64,000 bases of DNA, taken from Gemmatimonadota bacterium (lineage in GTDB: Bacteria; Gemmatimonadota; Gemmatimonadetes; Palauibacterales; Palauibacteraceae). The position numbers and the translations under genes were made by a program. The DNA is taken from positions 41,001 to 105,000 of the forward strand of contig JAJDWE010000075.1 in assembly GCA_022825725.1 (NCBI GenBank). The letters are read 5' to 3'. Below are positions 49,494-60,953 of the stretch, piece by piece. Every line of letters starts with the position of its first letter. Position 1 is the stretch's first letter. The notes beneath the pieces were generated by a model. The model saw nothing but the letters and a program-made list of their open reading frames with translations. It made no database searches and was not told the origin of the DNA.

Positions 49494-51923
49494 TCAGAAC
49501 ACACGTCCGAACTTGAAGTGCAACTGCCAACCCGGATCCGGCCGGCCCAGGACATCGCGCCGATCGAAGCCGTATGCGTAGTCGAGTCCCAGTGGACCGA
49601 AAGGCGTCACGAGACTCGCGCCGATCCCCGCCCCCACCAGAAGGTCCGTCGGGTTGAGCTGGCTGGCGTCCAGCCAGACGTTCCCGGCGTCCATGAAGGC
49701 ACTCATGAAGATGCTGCTCGTAAGCTTGATCCCGAAAGTCACCCCGGTCCGGAAGAACGATTCTCCCACGCGGTCGAGGTCGCTGAAGGGGGCGTCATCC
49801 GGGATATGCCCCGACGGGGTTATCGAGGCCTCGTCGTATCCTCGCAGCTGGATCCCCGCCTGGGTGCCCCCCGCGTAGTAGCGCTCGGTGAAGAACGGAT
49901 TCCTGCCCAGGATGAGTCCCGCCTCGAAGCTGAGGCCGAAGGTGAGTTCGATGGGCGGACTCGTGCTCCCGGGGCCCCCGCCGAGCCGGCCCACCGGCAC
50001 GAACCACTCGCTCGTCAGGTCGAGCTTCTGGTAGTTCCCGTCGCCCCCGAGAACGCCCCCGGTCTGCCGGAACGAGAGCTGGTTCCGGGCGCCCGCCGTC
50101 GCGAACAGGGGATTGTTCCGGCTGTCCTGGACCAGACGCCCTGAGAGCGTGGACCGCAGACCGGTGAAGAGCGATTGCCGCCTCCCGATCGCGTTCGTCG
50201 TGTCGAGCCCCCGCACCTCGTCGTTGAAGAGCGAGTAGCCCAGGAAGATGCGCGTGTTTCGGATCCCGAAGATCGGGACGCCGACTTCGGTCAGGCCGCC
50301 GTGCTGGCGGCGGTCCCCGAGGCTGAAGCCGGTGAACTGATCCCGCGAATTCCGGTACGTGACGTTGCCGGAGTAGTGGCTTCCGAGGAGTTCCGGATCG
50401 GAGTAGGTGACGTCGAGGTCCCGCTGCCGGCGGCCGAAGATCCAGCGGATGCTCCCCGTCTTCGCGAGTCCGAAGAGGTTCGGCTGCGAATAGCCGATGA
50501 ACCCCGCGAGCCCGGTATAGCCGGACGCGGTGATCCCGAAGTTCATCGTCCCCGTCTGCTTCTCCTGCACGCGCAGAGAGATGTCGATGTCCCCGTCCGC
50601 GCGCGGGCGGATGTCGATCGCCTCGTCCGGCGGCAACGGCTCGAAGAAGTTCAGCCCCTGGATGTTCTGGAACGACTGGATCAGGCGTTCCTGAGAGTAC
50701 ACGTCTCCGGGGAAGATGAGCAGGCGGTTCCGGATCACGCGGTCGTGCGTGGCCGTGTTCCCCTCGATCGCGATCTCGCGGATGTAGCTCCGCGCGCCCT
50801 CCTGGATGACGAGGTGGGCCGTGACGCGCGGCGGCTCGCCCTCCGGAACGTCCACGCGCCGCACATCCGGCGAGACGCGGGACGCGAGGTATCCGTTGTT
50901 CCGGTAGAGGTCTCCGAGCTCCGCCGGCGACGCGTAGAAGGCGGTGAAGTTGAAGGGAGGATACGCCTCGTCCCCTTCGGGCTCGTGCTGGTCGCGGCGC
51001 ACGATCGGCTCGATCGTCGCAAGCGGGAAGGCGCGGTTCCCCGTGATTCGAAGGTCCTCGAGCAGGTATTGGTCGCCCTCCGCGACGCGGATCTCGATCC
51101 GGCCCTTTCCCGTGAGGCGGTCCGATATGACCGTGTCCCCGAGCACCTCGAAGTCGAGAAAGCCGTTCGCGCGGTAGAAATCCGGGAGTCGCTCCGTCAG
51201 GTCGCGCCGGAACTCATCCTTCTTGAGTTCGCCCGAATCGAACCAGAAGAACCCCTCCTCGTCCGTCGCCATCGCCGCCCGGAGTTCCGCGTCCGAGAAC
51301 GCGTCGTTCCCGTCGAAGGTGATCGCCGTAACTCCGAGCCGTGGCCCTTCGTCCACGTCGAACACGACGAGAAAGTCCGAGGGAAACGCAGCGTCCGGGC
51401 GGATGAGCGTATCCACGCTCGCGGTCGGAAATCCTTCGTTCGACAGCAGTTCGAGGACCGTCACGCGCGCGCGCCCGATCCGGTTGGGGTCGAGCGGACT
51501 GTTGTTCGCGAGGCCGACGGTGTCGCGGATGACGTCTTCGTCCACCCGTTCCAGCCCGCGGAAGGCGTACTGCGTGATGTAGGGCCGTTCCTCCACGCGG
51601 ATGTAGAAGACTCCGCGCTCGGGATCGTCCGACTCCGCCACGCCGATCTCGACGTCGGAGAAGTCCCCGGAGCTGAAGAGGCGGCGGATCGCGTCCTGGA
51701 TCTGGGGCTGGCGCACGACGTTGCCCGCGCGAAGGCCGCTCCGGGTGATGATGATGTTCGCGGAATGGCGCTGATTCCCCACGACCACGACCGAATCGAC
51801 GCGGACGGATGACTGGTCGAGCTGAATCTGCGCCGCCGCCGGCTCCGCCGCGGCGAGCCCGAGGATCAGGCCCGTCAGCACCAGTCCGCCCGCCGCGCTG
51901 GCGAGCGGCCGCCGGCGGTTCAT
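49494..51923 (-). CDS. bamA: Outer-membrane protein assembly factor BamA
   Basis: 809 residues. A signal peptide ([19 protein letters not shown]) precedes five POTRA-like units to about residue 420 (for example [55 protein letters not shown]). The Omp85 barrel follows, with [17 protein letters not shown] carrying the conserved RGY/VRGF-type loop and [16 protein letters not shown]. The terminal residue is Phe. BamA inserts beta-barrels such as the DUF5916 proteins of this window. ATG 51923 overlaps the clpC stop (ATGA). Confidence 0.95.
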   Translation of the reverse strand: MNRRRPLASAAGGLVLTGLILGLAAAEPAAAQIQLDQSSVRVDSVVVVGNQRHSANIIITRSGLRAGNVVRQPQIQDAIRRLFSSGDFSDVEIGVAESDDPERGVFYIRVEERPYITQYAFRGLERVDEDVIRDTVGLANNSPLDPNRIGRARVTVLELLSNEGFPTASVDTLIRPDAAFPSDFLVVFDVDEGPRLGVTAITFDGNDAFSDAELRAAMATDEEGFFWFDSGELKKDEFRRDLTERLPDFYRANGFLDFEVLGDTVISDRLTGKGRIEIRVAEGDQYLLEDLRITGNRAFPLATIEPIVRRDQHEPEGDEAYPPFNFTAFYASPAELGDLYRNNGYLASRVSPDVRRVDVPEGEPPRVTAHLVIQEGARSYIREIAIEGNTATHDRVIRNRLLIFPGDVYSQERLIQSFQNIQGLNFFEPLPPDEAIDIRPRADGDIDISLRVQEKQTGTMNFGITASGYTGLAGFIGYSQPNLFGLAKTGSIRWIFGRRQRDLDVTYSDPELLGSHYSGNVTYRNSRDQFTGFSLGDRRQHGGLTEVGVPIFGIRNTRIFLGYSLFNDEVRGLDTTNAIGRRQSLFTGLRSTLSGRLVQDSRNNPLFATAGARNQLSFRQTGGVLGGDGNYQKLDLTSEWFVPVGRLGGGPGSTSPPIELTFGLSFEAGLILGRNPFFTERYYAGGTQAGIQLRGYDEASITPSGHIPDDAPFSDLDRVGESFFRTGVTFGIKLTSSIFMSAFMDAGNVWLDASQLNPTDLLVGAGIGASLVTPFGPLGLDYAYGFDRRDVLGRPDPGWQLHFKFGRVF

Positions 51924-54409
51924 TTCGCCGAGGAAGTCGTGGGCGTGGCGAACACCAGGCTGTCCTCATCTTCGGCGATGTCCACTCGGATCTGATCGCC
52001 GGGCTCGAAATCGGCCATCAGGATCCGCTCGGAGAGCGCATCCTCGACGTGCCGCTGAATCGTCCGCTTGAGCGGGCGCGCCCCGAACTTCTCGTCGTAG
52101 CCGCGGTCCACCAGGAAACGGATCGCCGCATCGGTGAGTTCGAGTTCGAGCCTCTCCTCGGCGAGGCGCTTCTGCACCTCCCGGAGCTGGATGTGCACGA
52201 TCTCTCCGAGTTGCTCCTTCGACAGCGGGTGGAAGACGATCGTCTCCTCGACCCGGTTCAGGAACTCGGGCGTGAACACCCGGTCGATCTCGTCCGAGAC
52301 GCGTTCCCGGATCCGCTCGTAGTCGATCCCGCTCGCTTCTTCCGTGAACCCCACGCGGGTCGAACTGCCGATGTCACGGCTCCCGACGTTCGATGTCATG
52401 ATGACGACGGTGTTCTTGAAGTCGATGACCCGACCGTAGTTGTCCGTGAGCCGACCTTCGTCGAGGACCTGGAGCAGGATGTTGAAGACGTCGGGATGCG
52501 CCTTCTCGATCTCGTCGAGCAGGACGACGCTGTACGGCCTCCGCCGGATGGCCTTCGTGAGCGCGCCGGATTCCTCGTATCCGACGTAGCCCGGCGGCGC
52601 GCCGATGAGACGGCTCACGGAGAACTTCTCCATGTACTCCGACATGTCGACGCGCACGAGGGCGCTTTCCTCGGCGAAAAGGAAGCGCGCCAGGGCCCGG
52701 GCGAGCTCGGTCTTCCCGACCCCGGTCGGACCGCAAAAGATGAAGCTCCCGATGGGCCGGTCGGGATCCTTCAGGCCCGCCCGCCCGCGGCGGATCGCGC
52801 GGCTCACCGCCTCGATCGCCTCGTCCTGCCCGACGACGCTCTCGTGCAGTTCGTCCTCCATGCGGAGCAGGCGGTCCGTTTCCGCCTCCCGCAGCCGCGT
52901 CACGGGAATCCCCGTCCAGCGGCCCACGATGAAGGCGATGTCGTCCTCGTCGACCGTCGGGCGGAACTCGGCCCGCGCCCGCTCCCATTCGTCGCGCCGG
53001 CGCTTGATCTCCTCCTGGACCTCCTTCTCGCGGTCCCTCAGGTAGGCGGCGCGCTCAAAGTCCTGGTCGCTGATCGCGGCGTCCTTCCACTCCGCGAGTT
53101 CCTCCAGCTTCGTGTGGAACTCCTGCACCTCGGCGGGCGGCACCTGCGCGGCGAGCCTGGACCGCGCGCCGGCCTCATCGATCACATCGATGGCCTTGTC
53201 CGGGAGAAAGCGGTCCGTGATGTAGCGTTCCGCCAGCCGGGCGGCGGCGGAGAGCGAGTTGTCCGGGATCTCCACGTTGTGATGATCCTCGTAGTACTTC
53301 CGCAGACCCTGGAGGATCTCGACGGTCTCATCGATGGTCGGAGCTTCGACGATCACGGTCTGGAAGCGACGTTCCAGCGCCCCGTCCTTCTCGATGTACT
53401 TCCGGTACTCGTTCAGCGTGGAGGCTCCCACGCACTGCAGCTCCCCCCGGGAGAGGGCCGGCTTGAGCATGTTCGACGCGTCGATCGCGCCTTCCGCCGC
53501 GCCCGCGCCGACGAGCGTGTGCAGCTCATCGATGAAGAGGATGACGCCTTTCGCCTGCGAGGTCTCGTTGACGATCGCCTTGAGGCGCTCCTCGAACTGG
53601 CCCCGGTACTTCGTGCCGGCGATGACCGCCGCCATATCGAGCGCAAGGACGCGGTGCCGCTTCAGGCTGTCGGGCACGTCCCCCCGCTGGATGGCCTGGG
53701 CAAGCCCTTCGACGATCGCCGTCTTGCCCACGCCCGGCTCGCCGATGAGCACGGGATTGTTCTTCTTGCGGCGCGAGAGAACCTCCATCATGCGCTCGAT
53801 CTCGCCCAGCCGTCCGATCGTCGGATCGAGCTTCCCCTGGCTCGCGAGCTGCGTGAGGTCTCGGCAGAAGTGGTCCAGCGCCGGGGTCTTCGACTTCTTG
53901 TCCCCCTTCGTGCCCGAGGCGCTTGCGGGGTCGGAAACGGAGGCCGTGGCGGGCGTGCCGCCGGCGGGCATGTCCGTCCCGAGCAGCTTCAGCGTCTCGG
54001 CCCGCGCGCTGTCGAGCCCGATTCCGGCCTCTCCGAGCACCTTGGCCGCGAGCCCCTTCTCCTGGCGGAGGAGACCGAGCAGAAGGTGCTCCGTCCCCAC
54101 GTAGGTGTGGTTGAGCTCCTCCGTCTCCGCCATCGCGTGCTCGAGCACGTTCTTCGCCTGCGTCGTGTAGGGGAGCTCGCCGATCGACGAACTGCTCTTC
54201 CCCGTCCGGATGTTCCCCTCGACGAGCCGCTTCAACTCGTCGAGGTCGGCGGACAGGTTGGCCAGAACCGCGGAGGCGACGCCCTCGCCTTCACGAATCA
54301 GGCCGAGAAGGATGTGCTCCGTGCCCACGTAGTCGTGCTTGAGGCGGATGGCCTCTTCACGCGCCATGGCGAGCACTTTTCGAACACGGTCCGTGAAGTT
54401 GTAGTTCAT
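51920..54409 (-). CDS. clpC: ClpC AAA+ unfoldase with UVR domain
   Basis: 829 residues. Two N-terminal Clp repeats (1-145; [20 protein letters not shown]), a first AAA+ module with Walker A GEPGVGKT at 223-230, a coiled-coil middle domain with a UVR segment ([20 protein letters not shown]) and a second AAA+ module with [15 protein letters not shown]. The UVR segment separates ClpC from ClpB and ClpA. ClpC feeds substrates to ClpP. In Bacillus, arginine-phosphorylated proteins made by McsB are docked on its N-domain; both mcs genes lie just upstream here. Confidence 0.95.
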   Translation of the reverse strand: MNYNFTDRVRKVLAMAREEAIRLKHDYVGTEHILLGLIREGEGVASAVLANLSADLDELKRLVEGNIRTGKSSSSIGELPYTTQAKNVLEHAMAETEELNHTYVGTEHLLLGLLRQEKGLAAKVLGEAGIGLDSARAETLKLLGTDMPAGGTPATASVSDPASASGTKGDKKSKTPALDHFCRDLTQLASQGKLDPTIGRLGEIERMMEVLSRRKKNNPVLIGEPGVGKTAIVEGLAQAIQRGDVPDSLKRHRVLALDMAAVIAGTKYRGQFEERLKAIVNETSQAKGVILFIDELHTLVGAGAAEGAIDASNMLKPALSRGELQCVGASTLNEYRKYIEKDGALERRFQTVIVEAPTIDETVEILQGLRKYYEDHHNVEIPDNSLSAAARLAERYITDRFLPDKAIDVIDEAGARSRLAAQVPPAEVQEFHTKLEELAEWKDAAISDQDFERAAYLRDREKEVQEEIKRRRDEWERARAEFRPTVDEDDIAFIVGRWTGIPVTRLREAETDRLLRMEDELHESVVGQDEAIEAVSRAIRRGRAGLKDPDRPIGSFIFCGPTGVGKTELARALARFLFAEESALVRVDMSEYMEKFSVSRLIGAPPGYVGYEESGALTKAIRRRPYSVVLLDEIEKAHPDVFNILLQVLDEGRLTDNYGRVIDFKNTVVIMTSNVGSRDIGSSTRVGFTEEASGIDYERIRERVSDEIDRVFTPEFLNRVEETIVFHPLSKEQLGEIVHIQLREVQKRLAEERLELELTDAAIRFLVDRGYDEKFGARPLKRTIQRHVEDALSERILMADFEPGDQIRVDIAEDEDSLVFATPTTSSAK

Positions 54410-54451
54410 CCGAGCCTCATGTGGCGTCGACGTAACGGCCGGCAGCGCGAC

Positions 54452-55543
54452 TCAGTGCGATCCCGCGTCATTCAAGGCTCTTCGAACGTAGCTCGCGCGG
54501 AACGCGTCCGCATCCGCCTCGTCGAGCCGGCGCCCCGCCGCGCGCGCGAGATGTGCGGTTTGGGCATGGATCATCATGCGGCTGATCACATCTACCCGGG
54601 GTGTTTTCAGAAGTTTCAGCGAGATGCCGAGACGGACCCCGGAGAGGAGGTTCATCATCTCCTCGAAGGGCAGGCTTCTCGCGTGGCACAGGATCCCGTA
54701 GGCCCGCCAGACCTTGTCCTCGAGCACGTTCGGCGCCTCTCGCAGCAGGACGGCGCGCGCCTGCTTCTCGTATCCGATGACGCGGCCGACCAGGCGTTCG
54801 AGCTGGTCGATCAGATCCTCCTCGGTCTTGCCCAGGGTCGTCTGGTTCGAGATCTGAAACAGGTTCCCCACGATCCTCGAACCCTCTCCGTATAGACCCC
54901 GATAGGTGACGCCGAGTTGCCCCATTCCTTCCAGTACCTTGCGGATCTGACGGGTGAGGACGAGACCGGGCAGGTGGATGAAGACGGAAGCCCGCAGCCC
55001 GGTCCCGACATTGGTCGGACACGAGGTCAGGAAGCCGAACTCCTGGTGGAAGGCGTACGGAAGACGGGCGCCGATCTCCTCGTCGAGCTGATCGACGTCG
55101 CGCCAGGCGGCCGCGAGCTGGAAGCCGCCGCGCAGCGTCTGCAGCCGGAGGTGATCTTCCTCGTTCACCATCATCCCGAGCGCGCGCGTCCTGGAAAGGG
55201 CGAGACCGGAGCCGCGGCGCGGCCCGGTTTCGGGTCCGCCGATGAGTTCCTTACTTACGAGCCGCCGTTCGAGCAGCAGGAGGCGGTCCACCGGGTCGAG
55301 GCGGGAGATCTCCCAGAAATCGACCTCTTCGAGCACGCCCGCGGCCTCGGTCGCGGCCCGCGCCTTCTCAAGCAGGGCTTCGCGCTCCTCTCCGGTGGCG
55401 TGCGCGGAGAACGAATATCCCTGGAGGTTGCGGGCAAGGCGTACGCGACTCGAGACGACGATATCGCCGTCGGGGCCCTCTTCATCCAGCCAGTCGAGGC
55501 CGTGCGTTCCTATGAGCGGTGCGGCCGCCGACCCATCCGTCAT
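54452..55543 (-). CDS. mcsB: McsB-type protein arginine kinase
   Basis: 363 residues. The ATP:guanido phosphotransferase core is intact: VVSSRVRLARN near 29-39, NEEDHLRLQ at 127-135 and the catalytic cysteine loop SCPTNVGTGLRA with C175. The C-terminal SRMMIHAQTAHLARAAGR also fits. McsB phosphorylates arginines on damaged proteins as a degradation tag for ClpCP. ATG 55543 overlaps the mcsA stop (ATGA); clpC follows after 42 bases. Free-arginine kinases are less likely given the neighbours. Confidence 0.92.
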   Translation of the reverse strand: MTDGSAAAPLIGTHGLDWLDEEGPDGDIVVSSRVRLARNLQGYSFSAHATGEEREALLEKARAATEAAGVLEEVDFWEISRLDPVDRLLLLERRLVSKELIGGPETGPRRGSGLALSRTRALGMMVNEEDHLRLQTLRGGFQLAAAWRDVDQLDEEIGARLPYAFHQEFGFLTSCPTNVGTGLRASVFIHLPGLVLTRQIRKVLEGMGQLGVTYRGLYGEGSRIVGNLFQISNQTTLGKTEEDLIDQLERLVGRVIGYEKQARAVLLREAPNVLEDKVWRAYGILCHARSLPFEEMMNLLSGVRLGISLKLLKTPRVDVISRMMIHAQTAHLARAAGRRLDEADADAFRASYVRRALNDAGSH

Positions 55544-56034
55544 GAAACCTCCGTCAGCGCGTGGATCGCGTCTCGGAGGTCCGCCGCGGATTCGAAGTCC
55601 TCGATCTCCACGGCGCGCTCGAGCCGCCGCCTGAGGGTGGAGAGGCGAACCTGCTCGGGGTCCGCGTCGGGGGCCGTGCTGACGTACACCTTGCCCATGT
55701 GCTGCGAGGAGCCGTGCACCCGGCGGAGGAGCGCACGGAGTTGGCGGTGGAACTGCGCGTAGCACTGCGGACAGCCCAGCCGCCCCGACTTGCGGAAGTC
55801 GCCGGCCCCGGTGCCGCAGTACTCGCAGGCCTCGCCGGCCTCGTCGAACAGGTTTTCCCCGGCGCTCCCGCCGAGGTGCGCGAGCAGATCCGCCATGGGC
55901 GCGGATCCGCCGCCGGGCGCCACGCCTTTTAACGTCGCGCAGGTCGAACAGAGATTGAGCGTGCGCATCTCGTTGTTCTCAATCTCCGTAAGCGTGATCG
56001 TCGCCTTGCGCTCCCCGCAGTTCTCGCAGTCCAT
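55540..56034 (-). CDS. mcsA: McsA, zinc-finger activator of McsB
   Basis: 164 residues. Four CxxC pairs: CENC at 3-6, CSTC near 29-32, CEYC near 70-73 and CPQC near 89-92, giving two zinc sites. A C-terminal UVR motif (LERAVEIEDFESAADLRDAI) matches the one in ClpC and UvrB. McsA activates the McsB kinase. It heads the mcsA-mcsB-clpC set. A 12-base gap separates it from lolD upstream. No CtsR repressor gene is adjacent. Confidence 0.92.
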   Translation of the reverse strand: MDCENCGERKATITLTEIENNEMRTLNLCSTCATLKGVAPGGGSAPMADLLAHLGGSAGENLFDEAGEACEYCGTGAGDFRKSGRLGCPQCYAQFHRQLRALLRRVHGSSQHMGKVYVSTAPDADPEQVRLSTLRRRLERAVEIEDFESAADLRDAIHALTEVS

Positions 56035-56046
56035 CCCGTCTCTCCG

Positions 56047-56772
56047 TTACGTCGCCCGGCGGTTCACCGGCGCGGTGACGAGTGCACCGCTCTCGATGCG
56101 GAGCACCCGACTCGCGCGTCCCGCCAGTTCGCGGCTGTGCGTCACGACAACCAGCGCCGCGCCGTGCCCGTCCACGAGCTCGAACAAGAGGTCGTGCAGG
56201 CGCAGCGTCGCCTCGGCGTCCAGGTTTCCGGACGGCTCGTCCGCTAGCACGAGCGGCGGCGCGTTCGCCAGCGCCCGCGCCACCGCGACCCGCTGCTGCT
56301 CGCCGCCGGAGAGCCGGCGCGGCCGGTGGCTCGCGCGTTCCGCCAGCCCCACCTGAGCCAGCAGTTCCGCGGCCCGGTCCCGGGCCTCCTCCCGCGAGGC
56401 CCCGGCGATCAACCGGGGCAGCATCACGTTCTCGAGCGCCGTGAAGTCGCGCAGCAGGTGATGGAACTGGAAGACGAAGCCGACGAACCGGTTCCTGAGT
56501 TCGGCCAGCCGTTCCCCTCCGAGTTCCGACACCCGTTCGCCCCCCAGCCAGACGTCTCCCGCCGTCGGCCGGTCGAGGGCGCCGAGCAAATGTAGCAGCG
56601 TGGACTTCCCGGACCCACTCGGACCCACGATGGCGAGCGCGTCTCCCGGGTCCACGGTCAGGTCGATCCCCTTCAGAACGGGAAGGAGACCGCCATCCGG
56701 ACTCGGAAACGTCCGGACGAGCCCCGCCGCCCGCACCGCGGACGGCGCCTCCACCTCTCGATCCGCCGTCAT
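56047..56772 (-). CDS. lolD: LolD-like ABC transporter ATPase
   Basis: 241 residues. Walker A IVGPSGSGKSTLLHLLGALD near 48-67, signature LSGGEQQRVAVARALANAP near 154-172, Walker B LVLADEPSGNLDAEA and the H-loop VVVTHSREL. The sequence group (FQFHHLLRDFTALENVMLP) is that of LolD/MacB-type ATPases. With the LolC/E-type permease encoded just before it, it should drive release of lipoproteins from the inner membrane. ATG 56772 overlaps the permease stop (ATGA). Confidence 0.9.
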   Translation of the reverse strand: MTADREVEAPSAVRAAGLVRTFPSPDGGLLPVLKGIDLTVDPGDALAIVGPSGSGKSTLLHLLGALDRPTAGDVWLGGERVSELGGERLAELRNRFVGFVFQFHHLLRDFTALENVMLPRLIAGASREEARDRAAELLAQVGLAERASHRPRRLSGGEQQRVAVARALANAPPLVLADEPSGNLDAEATLRLHDLLFELVDGHGAALVVVTHSRELAGRASRVLRIESGALVTAPVNRRAT

Positions 56773-58117
56773 TCGTGCCGGATGGCGTCGACCGGCGCGA
56801 GCGCCGCGGCCTTTCGCGCCGGATAGATCGTGGCGAGGTAGGAGATGAGCAGCGATCCGAGGACGATCAGCGTGACATCGAGCGGCGCGAGCGAAATCGG
56901 CAGCCGGTCGATGAAGTAGACGTCGCTGGGGAGCGTGATGAACTCGTAGCGGGTCAGCGCCCAGGCGAGGACGGCGCCGAGCCCGGCGCCGATCGTGGTG
57001 CCCACGACCCCGATGAAGAGCCCCATGTTGGTGAATACCTTGCCGACGCCCCGCGCCGTCACCCCCATCGAGCGGAGGATCCCGATCTCGCGCGTCCGGT
57101 CGGCAACCATCATCACCAGCGTCGAGACGATGTTGAACGAAGCGACGAGGACGATGAGGATGAGGACGACGGCCATGCCGAGCTTCTCGAGTCGGAGTGC
57201 GGAGAAGAGGCTCCGGTTGAGTTCCTGCCAGCCCTCCACCCGGTAGGGCCAGCCGAGCGCTTCCTCCAGCCGTGCGGATACTTCCGTCGCGTCCCACGGG
57301 TCGCTCACGTCGAACTCGATCCCGGTCACGGACTCGCCGAGTCCGAACAGGCTCTGCGTCTCGGCGAGCGGCGCCATCGCAAGCTCGTCGTCGTACTGGT
57401 AGAGCCCCGTCTGGAAGATCCCCGTGACCTCGAAGCGCCGCAGCGCGGCCGAGAGCCCGGCAGCCGAGAGCGTCGCGTCGCGCGTGGACGCCGCGACGAT
57501 GACCTTCCCCTGGTAGAGACCCATCTTCTGCGCCAGGCCGCGTCCCACGACGATCCCCGGGTTTCCGGATTCCGTCGGGCCGAAGGGCGGCTCCCCGATG
57601 ATGAGGTGCTCCATGAGCCCGGCGATCCGCATCCCCTCCGGATCGTTCGGGATCCCGCGCAGCACGACGGATTCGTTGTAACGGTCACCCTCCTGGGTGA
57701 GGATGACCTTGTTGAAGGCGAACGGGGAGGCCGCGATCACATCCTCGTCCTGTCGGACCCGGTCGAGCACCGTCTCCCAGTCGTCCATCTGGAAGCCGTT
57801 ATCGAGTTCCATCACGTGCGCATGCGGCCCGCCGCTCAGGATCCGGTCCCTGAGACTCTCCTGGAGGCCGTTGAGGACGCCGATCACGACGATGAGCGCC
57901 ATCACGCCGACCGCGACGCCCCCCACGGCGAGACTCGAGATGAAGGCAACGAGCCTGGAGTCCTTTTCGTCCACGGAGCCGGCCCCCGCGAGGGGTCGCC
58001 ACGGCCGGCGGAGAAAGCGGCCGAAGGCCCGGAATACGCCGAAGACCGACGAACGACGCCCGGTCCCGCGCAGATAGCGCCGGGCGACGAACCGCTCGAA
58101 ACGCCCCCGCCCCCGGC

Positions 58118-58121
<4 letters not shown>
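56769..58121 (-). CDS. lolC: LolC/LolE-type lipoprotein-releasing permease
   Basis: 450 residues. A basic N-terminus (FERFVARRYLRGTGRRSS) and helix 1 (GGVAVGVMALIVVIGVL, about 65-90) are followed by a large periplasmic MacB-like domain (90-310) and three C-terminal helices with the FtsX signature (LVMMVADRTREIGILRSMGV). Only one permease gene is present, so it may form a homodimer as proposed for LolF-type proteins. ATG 58121 overlaps the lysS stop (ATGA). Confidence 0.88.
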
Positions 58122-59733
<1,612 letters not shown>

Positions 59734-59737
<4 letters not shown>

Positions 59738-60847
59738 GCGTTCGTCTTGCCGGATTCCTGGAGGAACGCCTGGATGAAACCGTCGATCTCGCCGTCCAGC
59801 ACGGCGTCGACGTTGCCGACCTCGAGGTTCGTCCGATGGTCCTTGACCATCTTGTAGGGCTGCAGAACGTAGGACCGGATCTGCCGGCCCCATTCGATCC
59901 GCGTCTTCGCCCCCTCCAGTTCGGCCCGGCGCGCTTCCCGCTCCTCGACGGCCCGCTGGTAGAGGGCCGCCTGCAGCATCTTCATCGCCTTGGACTTGTT
60001 CTTGTGCTGGCTGCGCTCCTGCTGGCACGAGACGACGATACCCGTCGGGAGATGCGTGATCCGCACGGCGGAGTCCGTCTTGTTCACGTGTTGGCCGCCC
60101 GCTCCGGATGCGCGGAAGGTGTCGACCCGGAGTTCCTCTTCGTTGACCGCGACTTCAATGTCCTCGTCCACGACCGGATAGACGAAGACCGACGCGAACG
60201 ACGTGTGGCGGCGTCGCTGCGAATCGAAGGGGGAGATGCGCACGAGGCGGTGGACGCCCCGTTCGGCCGACAGATACCCGTAGGCGAACTGTCCATCCAC
60301 ATCGAGCGTGGCCGACTTGATCCCCGCCTCCTCGGCCGGAAGGAGATCCATGACCTCGACGTCGTAGTCGTGCTGTTCCGCCCAGCGCACGTACATGCGC
60401 ATGAGCATCTGGGCCCAGTCCTGCGACTCCGTACCGCCGGCGCCCGGGTTGATCGTGACGAGCGCGCTGCGGTGGGCGTCCTCGCCCCGCAGCATGTTCC
60501 GCGACTCCAGGCGGGCGGCCTCCGTCTCCGCACGCCCGAGTCCCGCTTCGAGTTCCGCCTCCAGCTCCGCGTCGTCCTCGTCCTCGAGCAGAAGCGTCAT
60601 CTCGAACAGATCGTCCACCCGGGCGGAGCAGTCCGCCCATGGACGGGTCCAGCTCTTGAGAAGGTTCGCTTCGCCGATGACCTCTTTCGCGCCCTCGCGG
60701 TCGTTCCAGAAGTCGGGGGCCGCCATCTTCTTCTCGAGTTCGCCGATGCGGGTCAGCTTCCCGGGGATCTCAAAGATACCCCCGTAGCTCATCGAGCCGG
60801 CCGCGCAGCGCCTCGGCGCGTTCTTTCTGTCTCACGAGCTCCGTCAT
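59734..60847 (-). CDS. prfB: Peptide chain release factor 2, expressed by +1 frameshift
   Basis: Two frames make one protein of about 370 residues. Frame 1 starts at ATG 60847, reads 25 codons ending ELRGYL and meets TGA at 60772-60770. A +1 slip at CTT-T continues from GAG at 60771 as EIPGKLTRIGELEKKM. The GGQ motif (SGAGGQHVNKT) and the RF2 stop-recognition SPF (ISPFDSQ) are present. RF2 terminates at TGA and TAA. An internal ATG at 60792 in the second frame would bypass the frameshift but lies inside the slip region and lacks the N-terminus. Confidence 0.95.
60770..60784 (-). promoter_or_regulatory. prfB programmed +1 frameshift site
   Basis: The site reads CGG GGG TAT CTT TGA G. The internal G5 run can pair with the 3' end of 16S rRNA, three bases separate it from the slippery CTT, and a poorly terminated TGA follows. 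When RF2 is scarce the ribosome slips and makes more RF2. The arrangement matches the classical autoregulatory site. Confidence 0.95.
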
Positions 60848-60953
60848 TCTCGGCTCCAGGCCCTCCGCGCGAGCGTCGGGTCCGCATGGGGTGTGATGGC
60901 TGGCCGTAAATAGACCACGTTACCGCGCGGAAGGCGAACTTTCCCGGACGACA

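Noticed and set aside
51809..54895. 1028-codon plus-strand open frame across clpC and mcsB
   Set aside because: Antisense to two strongly conserved genes and lacks any domain.
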